64,000 bases of DNA from Arthrobacter gengyunqii (GTDB lineage Bacteria; Actinomycetota; Actinomycetes; Actinomycetales; Micrococcaceae), in contig NZ_CP095461.1 in assembly GCF_023022985.1 (NCBI RefSeq), positions 3,534,001 through 3,598,000 of the forward strand, read 5' to 3'. The notes under the pieces were generated by a model. The model searched no databases and was not told the DNA's origin. It worked only from the letters and a program-made list of their open reading frames with translations. A program made the position numbers and the translations under genes. Of this stretch, positions 8,175 to 16,762 are shown piece by piece; the first letter of the stretch is position 1, and every line of letters begins with the position of its first letter.

Positions 8175-8360
8175 ATGGATCCTGCAGTTCAACTTCCCTT
8201 CTGTCACCAGTGCGGTGTGGACGATTTTCTCATTTTTGAGTCCTTCTCCCCGGCCACGGGCGACACTCCCGCTATGGCCAACTACACATGTTCCGGCTGC
8301 GATTCCTTCGCCGGCCACAGCGTTCCGGCCGGTTGGCTGCCCCCGGGGTGGGGCAATTGA
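8175..8360 (+). CDS. Small zinc-ribbon-like protein
   Basis: A 61-residue protein with two Cys pairs, FCHQCGVDD at residues 9-17 and TCSGCDSF further on. The CxxC...CxxC spacing of about 25 residues fits a single zinc ribbon. AGAGGA lies 6 nt before the ATG. Its stop codon overlaps the start of the next gene (TTGA), so it is translationally coupled to a winged-helix protein. It may help that protein bind nucleic acid or it may be a small redox or zinc sensor. I do not recognise a named family. Confidence 0.7.
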   Translation: MDPAVQLPFCHQCGVDDFLIFESFSPATGDTPAMANYTCSGCDSFAGHSVPAGWLPPGWGN

Positions 8361-8761
8361 GCACTGACCGGACCGCGCCCGGATATGTTCCGCGGCTGCT
8401 TTCCGCCGCAGCGTTCCTTACCAACCGGGCCACCGAAGAATCCCTGGTTGAGCTTCGCCTAACCCATGAACGCACCGTCATCCTGCGGCTGCTGTCCGAA
8501 TCCTCCGCAACTGAGGACCAGCTCTGCGTCAGTTCAGGGCTGGCTTCAGCCTGCGTCCGTGACTGCGTGCTGGCCCTGCAGCACTGCGGATACATCGCTT
8601 CCGCACCCGGCGCAGCCTGGATGATCACACCCGCCGGCGCCACGATCTCCGTCACGGCAGACCACACCGAAGCCCGGCTCATGTCCCTCGTCGACAACGA
8701 CGTCGAAAGCCTGCGGCGGGAGCTGCACGCTTTAATCACCGCGCTGACGCCGCCGCGCTGA
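8357..8761 (+). CDS. MarR-like winged-helix protein
   Basis: About 134 residues starting at a TTG that overlaps the preceding stop codon (TTGA). GGGGTGGGG just upstream can act as the ribosome-binding site. Residues about 30-100 form a winged helix: LTHERTVILRLLSESSATED is the first helix pair, LCVSSGLASACVRDCVLAL the recognition helix, and HCGYIASAPGAAWMITPAGA the wing. The C-terminus (DNDVESLRRELHALITAL) is a likely dimerisation helix. The pattern fits MarR/wHTH proteins. Coupling to the zinc-ribbon gene suggests a joint regulatory role; the target is unknown. A longer frame upstream lies over the previous gene and is not used. Confidence 0.65.
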   Translation: MSTDRTAPGYVPRLLSAAAFLTNRATEESLVELRLTHERTVILRLLSESSATEDQLCVSSGLASACVRDCVLALQHCGYIASAPGAAWMITPAGATISVTADHTEARLMSLVDNDVESLRRELHALITALTPPR

Positions 8762-8782
8762 CCGCACACCGTTAACCGCGGA

Positions 8783-8820
8783 AGGGGAGTTCCAGCGGTG
8801 CTTACCGCCGAAACTCCCCT
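8783..8820. terminator. Stem-loop between the winged-helix gene and the convergent catalase gene
   Basis: AGGGGAGTT (8783-8791) pairs with AACTCCCCT (8812-8820), and an inner GCGG/CCGC pair extends the stem. The structure lies between convergent genes and probably terminates both. Confidence 0.6.
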
Positions 8821-8858
8821 CCCGGTAACTGCTGCCCGGTTTCGGGCGCCCTGCTTGG

Positions 8859-11078
<2,220 letters not shown>

Positions 11079-11138
11079 GTAGCCTCCATGATTGTTCGGA
11101 CCAGACAGCCGCCCATGTTCGGCGACTTCTTCCCACCC

Positions 11139-11151
11139 TACTAAATTAGTA
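11139..11151. promoter_or_regulatory. Palindrome in front of the catalase gene
   Basis: TACTAAATTAGTA is an odd palindrome (TACTAA, centre A, TTAGTA) in the AT-rich stretch between the TetR stop and the catalase start. It is a candidate operator for the neighbouring TetR regulator, 61 nt upstream of the catalase ATG. Confidence 0.4.
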
Positions 11152-11154
11152 AGC

Positions 11155-11760
11155 CTACTGACACTTGTTGGCGGTCACGGATTCCACGAGGTCCAGCCAT
11201 CCTTCGGTAATCCGTTCCAGCGGCATCCCGGCACTGCGGTGCAGATGCAGCAGCAGACCTGCCTCGAGGAACGATTCCAGCTGATAGGCGGTCAACTCCG
11301 GATCGCGGATTCCCGGAAGGGCGGACAGGAGCATGGCGAGATGGCTCAATTCGAGCTGCCGGGCCGGATGCCGGTAGTGCGTGAAAACGTCGACGTCGGC
11401 GGCCCGCCGGAGTTCCCCGGTTAGCTCCAGTGCTTGGATCCGCGCAGCCCCAAACGCCCGCAGTCGGTCCAACGGCGGCGCTCCCGGCCCCAATGGCGCA
11501 GGGCCGCGCATATAGCCTTCCTGGAAGTCACGTTCGGCGTGGTCGAGCAGAGCGCGCATCACACCTGCCCGACTGCCGAACCGCCGAAAGACCGTTCCCT
11601 TTCCCACGCCCGCACGCCGGGCCAGATCATCCATGGTGAGTGCTTCCAAGCCCCGCTCGGCGACAATCTCCAGTGCCGTGCGCAGCACCAGGCGACGGTT
11701 TCTCGCCGCGTCGAGTCGCTCATAAGCGTTGCCCGTGCGCCCTTCCCTGCCTGCCTCCAT
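11155..11760 (-). CDS. TetR family transcriptional regulator
   Basis: A 201-residue protein with a TetR N-terminal HTH: NRRLVLRTALEIVAERGLEA, then LTMDDLARRAGVGKGTVFRR with recognition helix GVGKGTVFRRFGSRAGVMRA. The C-terminal domain contains LRRAADVDVFTHYRHPARQL, resembling the ligand-binding domain of regulators of oxidoreductases in actinobacteria. The ATG at 11760 is preferred over an upstream GTG/ATG region because it fits the usual N-terminal length. It lies upstream of the catalase gene on the same strand and is divergent from an FMN reductase gene; either or both may be targets. Confidence 0.88.
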   Translation of the reverse strand: MEAGREGRTGNAYERLDAARNRRLVLRTALEIVAERGLEALTMDDLARRAGVGKGTVFRRFGSRAGVMRALLDHAERDFQEGYMRGPAPLGPGAPPLDRLRAFGAARIQALELTGELRRAADVDVFTHYRHPARQLELSHLAMLLSALPGIRDPELTAYQLESFLEAGLLLHLHRSAGMPLERITEGWLDLVESVTANKCQ

Positions 11761-11767
11761 GCGCGTC

Positions 11768-11813
11768 AGTGTAACCCGCAGGGAATAAAACCGGACCACG
11801 GTCCACTTACACT
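11768..11813. promoter_or_regulatory. Nested dyads in the TetR/FMN-reductase divergent promoter
   Basis: AGTGTAA (11768-11774) and TTACACT (11807-11813) are perfect inverted arms 32 nt apart. Between them GGACC (11793-11797) and GGTCC (11800-11804) form an inner dyad. The location between divergent genes makes them operator candidates for the TetR protein. Confidence 0.4.
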
Positions 11814-11865
11814 TGAAGATGCAACAACTGTGCCGTTACCGGCATGGTCCCCGATAGGAGTTTCC

Positions 11866-12426
11866 TTGAGCACTAGAGTACTTACCCTGGTCGGCAGCCT
11901 TCGAGCCGGTTCAGTCAACCGCCAGCTTGCCGAAACGGCCGCCCTGAACGCCCCCGACGGTGTGGAGGTTGTCATCCACGAGGGCATCGGAACCATCCCG
12001 TTCTACAACGAGGACATCGACGTTGAGGGATCCATTCCCGAGGCCGCCGCCGCTCTGCGCAAGGCAGCCGCTTCTTCCGACGCACTGCTGCTGGTCTGCC
12101 CGGAGTACAACGGAACGATGCCTGCCGTCCTGAAGAACGCCATTGACTGGCTCTCCCGCCCGTTCGGTGCAGGCGCCATCGCCGGCACTCCCGCCGCCGT
12201 GATCGGCTCCGCCTTTGGTCAGTACGGCGGAGTCTGGGCCCATGATGACGCCCGCAAGTCCCTGGGCATTGCCGGTGCCCACCTGGTCGAAGACGTTCGA
12301 CTGTCCATTGGCGGCTCCGTGACCCGCTTTGCCGACGTTCACCCCAAGGACGATGCCGAGGTGGTGGAACAGGTTCGCGCCGTAGTTTCGACGCTGGCCG
12401 GGGCTTCCATCTCCGCCGCTTCCTAG
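11866..12426 (+). CDS. NADPH-dependent FMN reductase/quinone reductase-like flavoprotein
   Basis: A 186-residue flavodoxin-like protein of the NADPH-dependent FMN reductase family. VLTLVGSLRAGSVNRQLAET is the phosphate-binding GSLRxxSxNRxL signature, and LLVCPEYNGTMPAVLKNAID is the PEYNxxxxxxLKNxxDW motif. AVIGSAFGQYGGVWAHDDAR completes the flavin site. Such enzymes reduce quinones or azo compounds in the cytoplasm with NAD(P)H. The TTG start at 11866 is preferred because TAGGAG lies 7 nt upstream and it gives the correct family N-terminus. The gene is divergent from TetR and ends before a strong terminator. Confidence 0.92.
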   Translation: MSTRVLTLVGSLRAGSVNRQLAETAALNAPDGVEVVIHEGIGTIPFYNEDIDVEGSIPEAAAALRKAAASSDALLLVCPEYNGTMPAVLKNAIDWLSRPFGAGAIAGTPAAVIGSAFGQYGGVWAHDDARKSLGIAGAHLVEDVRLSIGGSVTRFADVHPKDDAEVVEQVRAVVSTLAGASISAAS

Positions 12427-12445
12427 CAGCACCGGCACCACACAG

Positions 12446-12490
12446 AAGGAAGGGCGGACCTGCTGCTGCAGCAGGTCCGCCCTTCCTTTT
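12446..12490 (+). terminator. Strong intrinsic terminator after the FMN reductase
   Basis: Arms at 12446-12465 and 12469-12488 are perfectly complementary over 20 bp with a CTG loop, and the sequence continues into TTTT. It also faces the 3' end of the minus-strand locus at 12527 and could act in both directions. Confidence 0.9.
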
Positions 12491-12526
12491 CTGCTCTCCG
12501 GGGCTTCATCGCCCCTAGTTGTACCC

Positions 12527-12718
12527 CTAGTCCCAGAAACCGCCCGCCCACGCCGCATCCCGCAGATAGTCGCGGGCGGGGCCCACATCCCACACCTCGC
12601 CGCTCGACGCGACTATGCCTTTGTCCCGCAGATCTTCAACAACATCCTCGGTGCATCCCAGGACCTCTGACAGGTCCTGGGAACTGGATGCCACGACCAA
12701 CTCGTTGCGGTTGGACAC
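12527..12718 (-). CDS. Small 63-residue protein downstream of the SpaB_C-like gene
   Basis: A 63-residue acidic protein (MSNRNELVVASSSQD...). The GTG start at 12718 has AAAGGGGA 5 nt upstream. The middle, LSEVLGCTEDVVEDLRDKGI, reads as a helix-turn-helix, then EVWDVGPARDYLRDAA, and the tail is WAGGFWD. It could be a mini winged-helix or a peptide-binding RRE-like protein; there is only one Cys and no Ser/Thr/Cys-rich core, so it is not an obvious lanthipeptide or thiopeptide precursor. It follows the SpaB_C-like gene by 32 nt and is likely co-transcribed. Confidence 0.65.
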   Translation of the reverse strand: MSNRNELVVASSSQDLSEVLGCTEDVVEDLRDKGIVASSGEVWDVGPARDYLRDAAWAGGFWD

Positions 12719-12750
12719 AGGTTCCCCTTTCTGGTGGGCCTCACGGTTTC

Positions 12751-13710
12751 CTAATGCCTATCCAACAGGGCTGCTTCTCGTTCGGTGCTCCAGTTGCGCG
12801 CGTACAGACCCAGTGCGGCCTCTTCACGGAGTGAGAGTCCGAGGCGGTTGAGCAGCATGTGCGCCTGATACACCGTCAGGTGCTGTGCACTTCGGCTAAG
12901 CCTGGCCTTGTCCGCCCGGTAAAGATAATTGTCAACGCCGCGGAACCAGCGGCGGCGCCAGTTCGCCACGGCGTTTTCGGCAGCAGTGGCGGCCATCAGG
13001 CGATGGGTGGGTGTCACCTTTGACGCAACCTGAATTGTCATCGCCTGCCTAACGCTTCCGGCCCGCTGTCCGAAACCCGCCGTGCAGCTGCGGAGATGGC
13101 TGTCCCAGTAGTAGTCCCAGGAGATTCGCCGGCGATCCGGCCAGCTTGCGGAATGGGGGCCCTTCATCATGCTGCGTGCGGAATCAAAAAGCAGGAGCGA
13201 TCCAAGGGCCCACCTGTTTTGGACTTTCGGAAACCGTGCCGTGGCCCAGGCCCCCAATTCCGAGGAGAGCTCAAAAACCTCTTCCGCCAGCGCCAAGCCT
13301 TCCGGGCCGCCGTATTTGGCCAGATCGGCCTCCATTCGGGGATTCTGTTGTTCCGCTCCTCCGGGCCCTAAACGGTCCGTCACGGGCTCACTGATCTGCT
13401 GGACCATTTCAAGGTGTCCAATGACGCCGCTGGCCTGGTCCCGCAGTGCGCCCAGAAGGTGCGTCAGCCGTTCAAAAATTTCGGGTTCGCCCAAGAACCG
13501 GACCCTCACGTGCGCGTTGGTCGGCTCCAGGCACCGTGTGTAGTACCACCGTGTGGCCCCGTAGGCCTGAGCTTGGGCCGCCAGCGGGGTAACCAGTTCT
13601 CCAATGATGCCGTCCGCTACATCGAAGCCCCCGGTATAGAAGGAGACTGTCCACCATTGTGCCGTTGGGCGAGTTCGTGAGGCGTTTCGAACTGCTGTCA
13701 GCTGTGTCAT
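12751..13710 (-). CDS. Standalone thiopeptide-type/lantibiotic dehydratase C-terminal domain protein (SpaB_C-like)
   Basis: A 319-residue protein matching the LanB elimination domain/thiopeptide pyridine-synthase family. Visible hallmarks are the opening aromatic strand WWTVSFYTGG, the strand-helix DGIIGELVTPLAAQAQAYGA, the conserved WYYTRCLEPTNAHVRVRFLG (equivalent to WFFIRYxxPxxHLRLR), and a C-terminal helical half. There is no glutamylation domain, so it is either a split LanB elimination subunit, a TclM/PbtD-like [4+2] cyclase or a repurposed fold. GGAGGGG lies 9 nt before the ATG. The upstream leader holds a possible minigene and two GC-rich palindromes; a LuxR-type regulator is divergent. 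No LanC, YcaO or full LanB is nearby. Confidence 0.78.
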   Translation of the reverse strand: MTQLTAVRNASRTRPTAQWWTVSFYTGGFDVADGIIGELVTPLAAQAQAYGATRWYYTRCLEPTNAHVRVRFLGEPEIFERLTHLLGALRDQASGVIGHLEMVQQISEPVTDRLGPGGAEQQNPRMEADLAKYGGPEGLALAEEVFELSSELGAWATARFPKVQNRWALGSLLLFDSARSMMKGPHSASWPDRRRISWDYYWDSHLRSCTAGFGQRAGSVRQAMTIQVASKVTPTHRLMAATAAENAVANWRRRWFRGVDNYLYRADKARLSRSAQHLTVYQAHMLLNRLGLSLREEAALGLYARNWSTEREAALLDRH

Positions 13711-13748
13711 GGCGTGCGTCCCCTCCGGGGTTTGTTGCTTGGTTACCG

Positions 13749-13759
13749 CCGCTGAGCGG
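13749..13759. repeat. Odd palindrome CCGCTGAGCGG in the SpaB_C leader
   Basis: CCGCT, centre G, AGCGG: a perfect 11-bp odd palindrome 39 nt upstream of the SpaB_C-like start codon. It shares the CTGAG core with the one at 13797-13809, so the pair may be RNA hairpins or a repeated operator. Confidence 0.4.
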
Positions 13760-13796
13760 GTGCTGCTGTTTTATTCGTTGTACATCGAGTTGGCTT

Positions 13797-13809
13797 CCCC
13801 CTGAGGGGG
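13797..13809. repeat. Odd palindrome CCCCCTGAGGGGG just after the minigene stop
   Basis: A perfect 13-bp palindrome 4 nt downstream of the minigene TAG (minus strand). As RNA it would form a short GC hairpin with a 3-nt loop. No U-tract follows, so it may be an mRNA-stabilising or attenuating hairpin, or a protein-binding site. Confidence 0.4.
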
Positions 13810-13813
13810 TTTG

Positions 13814-13846
13814 CTAGATCCAGTCCCAAACTTTGGTCATCTTCAT
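13814..13846 (-). CDS. Possible minigene encoding MKMTKVWDWI (10 residues) or MTKVWDWI (8 residues)
   Basis: On the minus strand ATG (13846) begins MKMTKVWDWI and stops at TAG (13814-13816). A perfect AGGAGG with GGGGA continuation lies just upstream: 3 nt before the first ATG, or 9 nt before the second ATG at 13840, which is the better spacing and gives MTKVWDWI. The peptide ends in a W-D-W-I motif. It lies 103 nt upstream of a RiPP-type tailoring gene on the same strand. It could be an ultra-short RiPP precursor, a regulatory leader peptide, or chance. Only the ribosome-binding site, reading frame and context support it. Confidence 0.45.
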   Translation of the reverse strand: MKMTKVWDWI

Positions 13847-14181
13847 TCCCCTCCTGTACCTGCGGCCGGATGTCCAGCCTGTGCGGTTGGTTGACTCCGA
13901 AAGCTTCCCCCGGTGCGCTGCGCCCCGTCTACCCCTTCAGATGCCCGGTTCCTGACATGGCCCGTTTGGCACTTGCCTGCCGAACTTCAGTCCCGGGTCT
14001 TGACCGGAAGGCCGCACGCCGGCACGGAATATGCGCCATCTCTGGCCCCGCTGCGACAATTGCGGCATAGTGGCATTAAGCGGCCATGGCAGGTATTCCC
14101 ACCGCGGCGGTGAGTACGCATCAGGGAACTGAAAGTCCGTTGCTGAGTAATGGTTCTCGGTTGAGTGAAAGGAACGGAGTT
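13847..14181. other. Intergenic region between the minigene locus and the divergent LuxR gene
   Basis: About 335 bp without a convincing coding frame. It must hold two divergent promoters. A possible small minus-strand ATG frame near 13957 (MSGTGHLKG) lacks a ribosome-binding site. If the LuxR gene starts at the upstream ATG (14086) the region is correspondingly shorter. I see no clear operator. Confidence 0.5.
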
Positions 14182-15147
14182 GTGGATGACTTGTCCCAGG
14201 CTGTCTACCGGTACGCCGTAAGCAGCCCGGGCTGGACCGTCGAAGACGCATCGGAGGCGCTGGGTTTCACTACGCGTTCCATTGAAGCGGCCGTCGCGGT
14301 CCTCGTGGAGCACTGCCTGCTGGTGCAGGCCAACGGGGGCCGGCGCAGTTACACGGCAGTCTCCCCCGACGTCGCACTGGCGGAGCTTGTCGATCCGGAT
14401 GAACGGGCACTCCTTGATCTCCGGTCGCGGATCGGAACAAAACGGCGTGAGCTGGCGGCACTGGTGCCCATCTTTGCCGAAGCCAGCCGGCGGATGTCCA
14501 CCGATGCCCAGGTGGAGGTCCTGGAGGACCCCGAGCAGGTAATGCGCATTCTGATCGAATACGCCCGTTCCGCATCCGAATGCGTGCTGATGGCACGCCC
14601 CGGACAAGGCGCCACAGCTGACACCCAGGAGGAAAGCGTCCAGAAGGATGTGGACATGCTGCAGCAGGGGGTCAAACGCCGCACCCTCTACCACTCCAGC
14701 ATCCGGGACCACATGCCCACGCGCAGGGCCGTCGAGATTGTCACTGCAGCCGGCGGAGAATTCAGGACGTTGCCCCACCTGCCGCTTCGGGTCGTGGTTT
14801 TCGACGGCAAAGTTGCAGTGATACCCCGGGCAGCGCATGCCGAAGACCGTGCAGGGCTGGTCATCCGGGATCCCAACGTAGTGTCCATCTTTGTCCGGCT
14901 GTTTGACTTCGCCTGGGAGCAGGCTGAGCCGTTCCTTGCGGAGGAACCGCTTCCACATCAGCTGACCAGCACCCAGCGCTCAATCCTCCGCGCCCTGGCC
15001 GCCGGACATCCTGATGAGGTGATCGCCCGGCGGATGGGCATCAGCGTGCGCACCTGCCGGCGCCACATCGCCAAGATGCTGGATGATCTGGGAGCGGAAA
15101 GCCGTTTTCAGGCCGGAGTGAAAGCGCACCGCGCCGGGTGGATTTAG
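14182..15147 (+). CDS. LuxR-family regulator with N-terminal TrmB-like winged helix
   Basis: About 321 residues. Residues 1-65 form a TrmB-like HTH: AVYRYAVSSPGWTVEDASEA, LGFTTRSIEAAVAVLVEHCL. The middle has a phospholipase-D-like/TrmB sensor pattern (MARPGQGATADTQEESVQKD, LRVVVFDGKVAVIPR). The C-terminal 60 residues are a LuxR HTH: LTSTQRSILRALAAGHPDEV and IARRMGISVRTCRRHIAKML. The GTG at 14182 is preferred because GGAACGGAG precedes it; an in-frame ATG at 14086 would add 32 residues. Regulators of this build in actinomycetes often sit beside specialised-metabolite or peptide loci, so it probably controls the divergent minigene/SpaB_C operon, by inference. Confidence 0.85.
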   Translation: MDDLSQAVYRYAVSSPGWTVEDASEALGFTTRSIEAAVAVLVEHCLLVQANGGRRSYTAVSPDVALAELVDPDERALLDLRSRIGTKRRELAALVPIFAEASRRMSTDAQVEVLEDPEQVMRILIEYARSASECVLMARPGQGATADTQEESVQKDVDMLQQGVKRRTLYHSSIRDHMPTRRAVEIVTAAGGEFRTLPHLPLRVVVFDGKVAVIPRAAHAEDRAGLVIRDPNVVSIFVRLFDFAWEQAEPFLAEEPLPHQLTSTQRSILRALAAGHPDEVIARRMGISVRTCRRHIAKMLDDLGAESRFQAGVKAHRAGWI

Positions 15148-15194
15148 GCAACGAATGTTGCCTGGGGGTGAACGTCCAGGGCTAGGATGTGGGG

Positions 15195-16487
15195 ATGACT
15201 TCCGAAGAGACCTTCGCCAGAGTCCTGACTGCTGAGACACAGACTGCCCTTGACCGGGCTGCTGCTTCCACGCACCGGCACGAGGCCCTGTTCTCGGACC
15301 GGGCTTTCCACATCAAGCAGTCTGCCGTGCGTGATGTCTTTGATATCTCCATCCGGCCGGGGCTGATCTCGCTGGCGGGCGGCAGTCCCTACCTGCGCTC
15401 ACTTCCCCTTGACGATCTGGGCGTGTCCGCGCAGCGCATCGTCGCCGAGCACGGGCTTGAAGCGCTGCAGTACGGCGCCGGGCAGGGTATGGAGGAACTC
15501 CGCATCCAGGCCTGCGAGGTCATGGCCGCCGAAGGAATCACCGACGCCGACCCCGCTGACGTCGTGATCACCACCGGTTCACAGTCCGCACAGGACGTTG
15601 CCGCCAAGGTCTTCTGCAACCCCGGTGATGTGGTGCTGTGTGAGGACCCCACCTATGTGGGTGCGCTGAATGCCTTCGAAGCGTACGAGGTGGAGATGCA
15701 GGCCCTCCCGGTGGACAGCGAGGGACTGGTGCCCGAAGCGCTGGAGGAAGCCATCGCTTCCCTTCGGGGACAGGGCAAGACCATCAAGATGCTTTACACC
15801 ATTCCGAGTTTCAACAACCCCAGCGGAGTGACCCTCGCGGCTCGCCGGCGGCAGCGGATTGTCGACATCTGCGCACGGGAAAATATCCTCATCCTCGAAG
15901 ACAACCCGTACGGAATGCTGCGTTTCGACGGAAACCCCCTGGCTCCCCTGCGGGCGGAAAATCCGCATGACGTCCTGTACCTGGGATCCTTCTCGAAGAT
16001 CTTCGCTCCGGGCGTCCGGGTGGGCTGGGCACTGGTGCCGCGGCATCTGCACCGCCGCTTCTATCTGGCCTGCGAGGCCGTGGTGCTGTGCCCGTCGCCT
16101 CTCACCCAGATGCTGGTGTCCGCTTACCTGCGCGACTACGACTGGAGGCAGCACATCCGCGACTCCCGGGTGCTGTATGCCTCGCGCTGCGCCGCCATGC
16201 TCGCGGCACTTTCCGACGAACTGCCCGACGGCGTGACCTGGACGGTGCCCGACGGCGGATTCTTCATCTGGCTGAGTCTGCCCGCGGGCGTGGACACCTA
16301 TCCCCTGCTGTACGAGGCCATCGACGCGGGCGTTGTGTTCATACCGGGAGCCGCGTTCTCGCCGTCGGACGAGCCGAGCAGCAAACTGCGCCTGGCCTTC
16401 AGCGCCGTCTCCGAGGAAGACATCGCCGAGGGCGTGCGGCGGCTGGCCCCGGTCCTGCGCCGGGCGATGGAGCGTGCCGCAGGCTAG
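15195..16487 (+). CDS. PLP-dependent aminotransferase, class I/II (2-aminoadipate/aromatic type)
   Basis: A 430-residue fold-type I aminotransferase. SLAGGSPYLRSLPLDDLG is the substrate-binding opening, ITTGSQSAQDVAAKVFCNPG contacts the cofactor phosphate, YTIPSFNNPSGVTLAARRRQ carries the conserved NPSG, ILEDNPYGMLRF holds the PLP Asp and Tyr, and YLGSFSKIFAPGVRVGWALV has the Schiff-base Lys. GGFFIWLSLPAGVD is the late substrate Arg region. It lacks a GntR domain, so it is a free enzyme related to LysN-like transaminases rather than a MocR regulator. The ATG at 15195 is preferred over a GTG at 15189. It follows the LuxR gene by 47 nt on the same strand. Confidence 0.92.
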   Translation: MTSEETFARVLTAETQTALDRAAASTHRHEALFSDRAFHIKQSAVRDVFDISIRPGLISLAGGSPYLRSLPLDDLGVSAQRIVAEHGLEALQYGAGQGMEELRIQACEVMAAEGITDADPADVVITTGSQSAQDVAAKVFCNPGDVVLCEDPTYVGALNAFEAYEVEMQALPVDSEGLVPEALEEAIASLRGQGKTIKMLYTIPSFNNPSGVTLAARRRQRIVDICARENILILEDNPYGMLRFDGNPLAPLRAENPHDVLYLGSFSKIFAPGVRVGWALVPRHLHRRFYLACEAVVLCPSPLTQMLVSAYLRDYDWRQHIRDSRVLYASRCAAMLAALSDELPDGVTWTVPDGGFFIWLSLPAGVDTYPLLYEAIDAGVVFIPGAAFSPSDEPSSKLRLAFSAVSEEDIAEGVRRLAPVLRRAMERAAG

Positions 16488-16693
16488 CGGCCCCTCCGCC
16501 GCCGTTCCAGGAACGGAAACACGACAAGGAACAGGCCCAGGATGATCAGCAGGCGCCAGAAGGTGCCCAGGCCGGGGAACAGCATGATCAGCAGGCTGGA
16601 GATGACAAACGCCACCGCCAGCAAAATGAGCGTGCGTTTGAGGTCAATGCGCGGCGGGCCGCCTTGCCCCTGGGGGCTCCGAGGAATAGTCAT
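16484..16693 (-). CDS. Small two-helix membrane protein
   Basis: A 69-residue protein. After a hydrophilic start (MTIPRSPQGQGGPPRIDLKR) there are two transmembrane segments, LILLAVAFVISSLLIMLF and FWRLLIILGLFLVVFPFL, and a basic tail ERRRRGR. It is a typical short actinobacterial membrane protein of unknown function. Its 3' end overlaps the convergent aminotransferase by 4 nt. Confidence 0.75.
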   Translation of the reverse strand: MTIPRSPQGQGGPPRIDLKRTLILLAVAFVISSLLIMLFPGLGTFWRLLIILGLFLVVFPFLERRRRGR

Positions 16694-16762
16694 AGTTCCC
16701 CGATCGTATCCGCCGCAGGCCGCGAAAGCAGCGCCGGCGCCCGCCGTTCACCTGCCTGCGGC

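Noticed and set aside
13771..13785. A four-codon frame MYNE on the minus strand after the minigene
   Set aside because: No ribosome-binding site at useful spacing and no supporting context.
13797..13846. Classical tryptophan attenuator (Trp codons in MKMTKVWDWI followed by a hairpin)
   Set aside because: The downstream gene is not a tryptophan gene and the hairpin lacks a U-tract or a visible alternative antiterminator pairing.
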